NCBI GenBank assembly: GCA_902783305.1
Contig: CACZQU010000001.1
Span: forward strand, 1-10,228
DNA: 10,228 bases
Direction of reading: 5' to 3'
Source of the DNA: an uncultured Lachnospiraceae bacterium
Lineage (GTDB): Bacteria > Bacillota > Clostridia > Lachnospirales > Lachnospiraceae
In this document: positions 6,004-10,228 of the stretch, in pieces
Layout: the number at the start of each line of letters is the position of its first letter
Numbering within the stretch: position 1 is the first letter of the stretch
The notes under the pieces: model-generated
Told to the model about the DNA's origin: nothing
Seen by the model: only the letters and a program-made list of their open reading frames with translations
Databases searched by the model: none
Program-made: the position numbers and the translations under genes

Positions 6004-8505
6004 TTACGCAGTCTCTATGGAAGCCGCCTGCTGGAGACCAAGCTTTTCAATCGCCTGCTCGCGCATCTTGTATTTCTGGATTTTTCCTGCGTCATTCATC
6101 GGGAAGCCTTTGACAAAGTCAATATATTTCGGCACTTTATGCTTGGCCATATGGTCGAGAACGTACTGCTTCATCTCTTCCACCGTCATCGACACGCCTT
6201 CCTTCAGAATAATGCAGGCCATGATTTCCTCGCCCATGGCTTTGTCCGGGACACCGATCACCTGCACATCAGAGACCTTCGGATGCGTGTAGATAAATTC
6301 TTCAATTTCCTTGGGATAAATATTCTCTCCGCCCCGGATGATCATATCCTTCAGCCGGCCTGTGATCCTGTAATTTCCTTCCGGCGTACGGCAGGCCAGG
6401 TCTCCTGTGTGAAGCCAGCCATCCTTGTCGATGGCGGAGGCCGTCGCCTTGGGCATCTTGTAATATCCCTTCATGATGTTGTAGCCTCTGGCCACAAACT
6501 CCCCGATCACTTCATCCGGGCAGTCCTCCCCTGTCTCGGGATCGACGATCTTGCACTCGACCTCCGGAAAAGCGCTGCCGACAGTCGTCACACGCACCTC
6601 CAGGGAATCTGTCGTACGGCTCATGGTACAGCCGGGAGAAGCCTCGGTCTGACCGTACACGATGACGATCTCCGGCATGTGCATTTTCTCCACGACATCC
6701 CTCATCACCGCGATCGGGCAGGGACTCCCGGCCATGATGCCGGTACGCATGTAGCTGAAATCGGTTTTTTCAAAATCCGGATGCTGCAGCATGGCAATGA
6801 ACATCGTCGGTACCCCGTGGAACGCGGTAATATGTTCATTATGGATGCACGAAAGCGAAGACTTCGGACTGAAATACGGAATGGGAAGAATCGTCCCTCC
6901 GTGCGTCATGGTAGCCGTCATGGCCAGCACCATGCCAAAGCAGTGGAACATGGGAACCTGGATCATCATCCGGTCGGCGGTGGACAGATCCATTCCGTCA
7001 CCGATGCATTTCCCGTCATTGACAATATTGTAATGCGTCAGCATGACGCCTTTGGGGAAGCCTGTGGTACCGGAGGTATACTGCATATTGCAGACGTCAT
7101 TCACATTGACGTTTCCGGCCATGCGGAAGACCTCCTCGATCGGGGTGCGGCTGGCGTATTCCAGCGATTCCTCCCAGGTAAGAGCCCCGCTCATGCGGAA
7201 TCCCACGCTGATGACATTGCGCAGGAAGGGAAGCCTGCGGGCATGGAGCGGGCTTCCGGGCTTATTGTCCTTAAGCTCCGGGCAAAGCTCATTGATGATC
7301 TCCCGGTAATTGGAATCCCGGTATCCCTCGATCATCACCAGAGTATGGGTATCCGACTGACGGAGCAGATACTCCGCCTCATGGATTTTGTACGCCGTAT
7401 TCATCGTGACCAGGACAGCGCCGATTTTCGTGGTTGCCCAGAAGGTCAGAAACCACTGCGGCACATTGGTCGCCCAGATCGTCACCTTGCTTCCGGCCCT
7501 GACTCCAAGGGAGATCAGTACCCGGGCAAACTCATCCACATCATCCCGGAACTGTTTATAGGTCCGGGTATAATCCAGCGTCGTAAACTTGACGGCCAGC
7601 TGGTCAGGAAATTCCTCCACCATGGTGTCGAGCACCTGAGGAAAGGTCTTGTCCACCAGCTCCTGCTTTTTCCAGACATACTTGCCGGTATGGGCATTAT
7701 TCCAGTAATGGTGCTTACGGTTGAGCCTGGTGCTCGCAAAATGAGACATGTACGTCGCAAAATGGGTAAGAATGATCTCAAGGTCATCAAGACCGTCGAT
7801 CCAGTCCGGACTCCAGAGCAGGCAGACCGCGCCGTCATAGTTTACGGAGCGCAGAGCGTTCATCAGATCGTTCATCGGAAGACAGCCTTCCCCGATCAGC
7901 TCCGGGACGGGCTTGCCGGACTCGGAAAGGGAATAATCATGCAGCTTTACATGGCGGACATACGCTCCCAGATTCGTAATGGTTTCTTCCGCATCCTCTT
8001 TGCCATGGCAGCAGGTTTCAAACATATTCCAGGAAGCGCACAGGCGGTCATCCGCAAACCGGTTGAGAAGATCCCTGAGCTTCGCGGTATCCGCATAAGC
8101 ACCGCTTGATTCCACCAGAATAACCGCAGCGGCGTCTCCCAGGATTTCCAGCAATTCCCTGATCCTCTGGGAACAGGCGTCAATGCTTCCGAATGTCGTA
8201 TGGATCCCGATATAAGGGATTCCCAGATTCACTGCCGCGCGGAGGGCTTCCCTGAACTCATCCAGAAAACCTTTGCCGGTAAAATCACCCGCCGTATCAA
8301 TGCAGGAGACGTGCAGCCCCTGCCGGATCAGAGAACGCCTGGCAGCGGCAGCCATCTCCGGATTGGAGGGGCTGTCCTTGCCCTTAAACATCGCTCCCGT
8401 CACATCATAAATTTCCAGACCATAAAGCTTCACCTCTGCCGCGGTAGTGCAGAACTCACTCCAGCTTATCTGATTCCAGTTTTGAATGGAGAATGACAGC
8501 TTCAA
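6004..8505 (-). CDS. Fusion: isomerase-like TIM barrel + AMP-forming acyl-CoA synthetase
   Basis: This 833-residue two-domain protein carries a sugar phosphate isomerase/epimerase-like (AP-endonuclease-2 superfamily) TIM barrel at residues 1 to about 255. A basic linker (about 255-275) joins it to a complete ANL-superfamily acyl-CoA synthetase. The ligase motifs are intact: the P-loop YTSGTTGFPKG (about 476-486), YGQTEASPG (about 616), the TGD aspartate (about 698), GRLKDMIIRGGENIYP (about 714) and the C-terminal catalytic lysine in GKIQKYK (about 805). It should activate a carboxylic acid to acyl-AMP and then acyl-CoA; it resembles medium/long-chain fatty-acid ligases, but chain type is unknown. 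In the barrel two of four expected metal ligands look replaced (Asn160, Leu230) and two retained (Glu132, His189). The start is TTG (8503-8505), the only one that keeps the first barrel strand, with AGAGGGGG 7 nt upstream. The gap to the LeuA-like gene is 14 nt and the ribosome site abuts its stop, indicating coupling. Confidence 0.92.
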   Translation of the reverse strand: MKLSFSIQNWNQISWSEFCTTAAEVKLYGLEIYDVTGAMFKGKDSPSNPEMAAAARRSLIRQGLHVSCIDTAGDFTGKGFLDEFREALRAAVNLGIPYIGIHTTFGSIDACSQRIRELLEILGDAAAVILVESSGAYADTAKLRDLLNRFADDRLCASWNMFETCCHGKEDAEETITNLGAYVRHVKLHDYSLSESGKPVPELIGEGCLPMNDLMNALRSVNYDGAVCLLWSPDWIDGLDDLEIILTHFATYMSHFASTRLNRKHHYWNNAHTGKYVWKKQELVDKTFPQVLDTMVEEFPDQLAVKFTTLDYTRTYKQFRDDVDEFARVLISLGVRAGSKVTIWATNVPQWFLTFWATTKIGAVLVTMNTAYKIHEAEYLLRQSDTHTLVMIEGYRDSNYREIINELCPELKDNKPGSPLHARRLPFLRNVISVGFRMSGALTWEESLEYASRTPIEEVFRMAGNVNVNDVCNMQYTSGTTGFPKGVMLTHYNIVNDGKCIGDGMDLSTADRMMIQVPMFHCFGMVLAMTATMTHGGTILPIPYFSPKSSLSCIHNEHITAFHGVPTMFIAMLQHPDFEKTDFSYMRTGIMAGSPCPIAVMRDVVEKMHMPEIVIVYGQTEASPGCTMSRTTDSLEVRVTTVGSAFPEVECKIVDPETGEDCPDEVIGEFVARGYNIMKGYYKMPKATASAIDKDGWLHTGDLACRTPEGNYRITGRLKDMIIRGGENIYPKEIEEFIYTHPKVSDVQVIGVPDKAMGEEIMACIILKEGVSMTVEEMKQYVLDHMAKHKVPKYIDFVKGFPMNDAGKIQKYKMREQAIEKLGLQQAASIETA

Positions 8506-8519
8506 AAAAATTCCCCCTC

Positions 8520-9929
8520 TCAGTCTTCCTCATAGACGATCTTGTTCAGAGCGCTGATATACGCGCGGACAGAAGCTCCGATGATATCGGTGGAAATCCC
8601 GTTGCCGGAATACACCTTGCCGTTTGCGCGAAGCTTCACCAGGGCGCTGCCCATGGCTTCCCTTCCCTCTGTCACGGTCTGAATCTGGAAATCATCCAGT
8701 TCATAATGGTGGCCGATAATCTGCTCGATTGCCAGGAAAGCGGCATCCACCGGGCCGTCCCCGATACCGACGGACCGCATCTTCGTCCCGTTTTTCTCCA
8801 GGGAGACATTCGCGGTTGCGGTAATGATATTCCCGCTGTTGATGACATAGCTGTCAATCCGGTATGCCGGGGGGACCTGCATTGCGGTGCTGGCCACAAT
8901 CGCGTCCAGCTCCCGGGTGCCGACAAAATTCTTTTTGACGGCAACGCGGCGGAATGCCTCATAAACCTTTGCGTTGTCATCATCGGTAAGGTCATAGCCG
9001 AGCTGACGGACCACACTGATCACATCGCTGATCGAATCGCTCTCACTCAGACAGACATTGGAGACCTCGCCGCTCACACCGGTATCAAAGGGAGACTGCT
9101 CGCTCCTGGTCGTCTCCAGCAGCCGGCGAAGCTGTCCTACGGCGCGCTCAAGCTCGGTCGTGCGCAGATTCGCGGCGATATCCAGATCCTTTCCCTTGGT
9201 CTGGATAAAGCGGCTGACCTGGTCGAGGGTCGGGAAACCGGGAGCGGAAGCCGTGCACTTGATTCCGTGAACGCCGCACTTGACTGCGGCTGCCGAGCAG
9301 GCCGCAGCCATATTCATCTGATCGCTGACCTGGACATAGACTTCTACCTCGTCCAGGCGGGGAACATTCTCCTTCACCGCGAGAAGGAATCCGGCAAACT
9401 CATCCGGAAGCATGACTCCCGCGGTATCACAAATCGTAATGCGGTTGGCCCCTGCCTCAATCGCGGCATTGATCGCCTGATACAGAAATTCGCTTTCGGC
9501 ACGGGTCGCGTCCAGAGCGGAAAACTCTACATTTTCACAATAAAACCTGCATTTACCAACCTGCTCCTTGATGGCCTCCAGCATGGCCGGTGCCTTCTTG
9601 TGGCAGGTATACTCCATCTGTACAGGAGAGCAGGGAACAAGAATATTGAGCTGCGGACGCTTTGCGCTGCGGATGGACTCCCAGGTCTCCTCCACGGAAT
9701 CGGAAATCACATCTACGCAGGCTGTCAGGGTCGTGTTGACAACGGAAGCGATAGTTTTATTGGATAGCTGGTCAGCTTTCACTGCTGCGATCGGAGGTAG
9801 TTCGAGGGCGTCCACGCGGACACGATCCAGCGTACGGGCAATTTCCAGCTTCTCTTTGAACGTAAGCGCGGTTTCCCTTATGACATTGGATTCCCTCAAT
9901 GTGACATCGATAACTTTAATGATTCTCAT
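8520..9929 (-). CDS. LeuA-like DRE-TIM protein lacking the HxH metal site, with LeuA allosteric domain
   Basis: This 469-residue protein has the isopropylmalate/citramalate/homocitrate synthase layout: an HMGL-like barrel (about 1-280), a linking region with LGYDLTDDD, and a C-terminal LeuA dimer/allosteric domain (about 350-465) with GDGPVDAAF and GISTDIIGAS. The N-terminal Asp8 and Arg12 of VIDVTLRES match the family's DTTLRDG. Against E. coli LeuA recalled from memory, the metal-binding HTHDD is aligned without gaps to QVSDQ (Gln200, Ser202), the GERAGN loop is shortened and replaced (about 218-228), and no GIHQDG motif precedes the linking region. Canonical condensation of a 2-oxoacid with acetyl-CoA therefore looks unlikely. 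It may catalyse a different reaction, or act as an effector-sensing partner of the ligase encoded next. First gene of the operon: AAGGAG lies 7 nt before the ATG. Calling it plain leuA would be misleading. Confidence 0.88.
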   Translation of the reverse strand: MRIIKVIDVTLRESNVIRETALTFKEKLEIARTLDRVRVDALELPPIAAVKADQLSNKTIASVVNTTLTACVDVISDSVEETWESIRSAKRPQLNILVPCSPVQMEYTCHKKAPAMLEAIKEQVGKCRFYCENVEFSALDATRAESEFLYQAINAAIEAGANRITICDTAGVMLPDEFAGFLLAVKENVPRLDEVEVYVQVSDQMNMAAACSAAAVKCGVHGIKCTASAPGFPTLDQVSRFIQTKGKDLDIAANLRTTELERAVGQLRRLLETTRSEQSPFDTGVSGEVSNVCLSESDSISDVISVVRQLGYDLTDDDNAKVYEAFRRVAVKKNFVGTRELDAIVASTAMQVPPAYRIDSYVINSGNIITATANVSLEKNGTKMRSVGIGDGPVDAAFLAIEQIIGHHYELDDFQIQTVTEGREAMGSALVKLRANGKVYSGNGISTDIIGASVRAYISALNKIVYEED

Positions 9930-9999
9930 GGTTTCACTCCTTATACTGAAAAAATACGCAGGCTGACCAGGCTCTGCCTTTTGTAGCCAAGCCCAGGTA

Positions 10000-10037
10000 T
10001 GTCGAAAACCGGATATCTTATCCCGTAAATTTCGACA
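10000..10037 (-). promoter_or_regulatory. Hairpin in the 5' leader of the LeuA-like operon
   Basis: A perfect 8-bp inverted repeat (tgtcgaaa at 10000-10007, tttcgaca at 10030-10037) encloses a second short stem (10011-10015 with 10019-10023). It starts just downstream of the predicted transcription start and lies about 70 nt before the first gene. I see no T-box sequence, no run of regulatory codons and no T-run after it on the minus strand, so it is not a recognised riboswitch or a terminator. A protein operator or a stabilising leader stem are alternatives. Confidence 0.45.
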
Positions 10038-10054
10038 GGAAGGCTTAATCTACG

Positions 10055-10083
10055 AATTTAAACCAAATCTGCTTATTTGTCAA
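10055..10083 (-). promoter_or_regulatory. Sigma70/SigA-type promoter of the LeuA-like operon
   Basis: On the minus strand a consensus -35 TTGACA (10083-10078) is separated by exactly 17 nt from the -10 TAAATT (10060-10055, four of six consensus positions). Transcription would begin near 10048, giving a leader of about 120 nt before the ATG at 9929. It is the best promoter match I see in the window, placed correctly for the four minus-strand genes. The adjoining interspersed repeat ends close to the -35. Confidence 0.65.
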
Positions 10084-10228
10084 CCGTAACCTGACCAGTG
10101 AGTCATGGGGACAGTTCCCGCGTTACTATTCACGGCCTATTCGTAAAGCCACGCGCGGGCGAATGGTACCCGAAATGGCACGTTCTCACTCGGTCTCGTC
10201 TCCCGACTCGGTCGGCGCTAAACGATGC
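10084..10228 (-). repeat. Interspersed repeat, copy 2 (long form, runs off the window)
   Basis: Read on the minus strand, 10228-10123 is homologous to copy 1 at 1256-1335, with exact blocks gcatcgtt, gtcgggagacgagacc (10207-10192), cattcgcccg and tgaatagtaa (10132-10123). It carries 26 nt absent from copy 1. It then continues with gggaactgtcccc and tgactcactggtca, a near-palindrome, up to about 10091. The element ends next to the -35 of the operon promoter. Together with promoter and leader it accounts for the 299 bp upstream of the LeuA-like gene, where I see no ORF worth calling. No transposase is adjacent. Confidence 0.7.

Noticed and set aside
5914..8109. 731-codon open frame on the + strand
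   Set aside because: It lies opposite the well-supported acyl-CoA synthetase fusion; its translation is His/Arg/Gly-rich without recognisable motifs, as expected of a codon-bias shadow.
8520..9929. Simple annotation as 2-isopropylmalate synthase (leuA)
   Set aside because: The metal-binding HxH and the GERAGN motif of that enzyme are missing, and no other leucine gene is nearby.
9930..10048. T-box riboswitch or leucine leader peptide in front of the LeuA-like gene
   Set aside because: The leader is short, lacks the conserved T-box sequence and a following terminator, and no short ORF with regulatory codons is visible.
1256..10228. Composite transposon formed by the inverted repeats
   Set aside because: No transposase or recombinase gene lies in or next to the copies, and the copies are diverged and of unequal length; I treat them as interspersed repeats only.

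Overview
The window looks like chromosomal DNA of a strictly anaerobic, fairly GC-rich member of the Clostridia (Firmicutes), perhaps Lachnospiraceae-like. The grounds are a single-chain pyruvate:ferredoxin oxidoreductase, strong AGGAG-type ribosome binding sites, a TTG start, and compact operons with intrinsic terminators. The lineage is an inference; no rRNA or other phylogenetic marker is present.

Left part, + strand (1-1206): the last codons of a gene whose 3' end is a 15-bp tandem repeat, a strong hairpin terminator, then a 311-residue AEC-family (auxin efflux carrier/malate permease-like) membrane transporter. The transporter converges on the minus-strand genes, and a bidirectional hairpin terminator (1351-1387) lies between them.

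Main part, - strand (read from 10.1 kb down to 1.4 kb): a good sigma70-type promoter (TTGACA-17-TAAATT at 10083-10055) drives a leader of about 120 nt containing a hairpin. Four genes follow: (i) a LeuA-like DRE-TIM protein that keeps the C-terminal LeuA allosteric domain but has lost the HxH metal site; (ii) an 833-residue fusion of a sugar-phosphate-isomerase-like TIM barrel with an apparently intact acyl-CoA synthetase, starting at TTG and probably translationally coupled to (i); (iii) a TIM-barrel metal-dependent amidohydrolase (amidohydrolase-2 type); (iv) nifJ, pyruvate:ferredoxin oxidoreductase, preceded by an unusually long near-perfect hairpin. Genes (i) and (ii) are clearly one unit. 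Gene (iii) probably belongs to it, with a short repeat array before it. nifJ may be a separate or attenuated unit.

Two diverged copies of one interspersed repeat (about 80 bp and at least 106 bp) lie in inverted orientation at 1256-1335 and 10123-10228, bracketing the whole minus-strand block.

The most interesting candidate system is the pair (i)+(ii), possibly with (iii): an acyl-CoA ligase fused to a barrel whose metal ligands look partly lost, coupled to a pseudo-isopropylmalate synthase that keeps its allosteric domain. What they make or sense cannot be read from sequence. nifJ could supply or consume acetyl-CoA, but its link to them is only positional.
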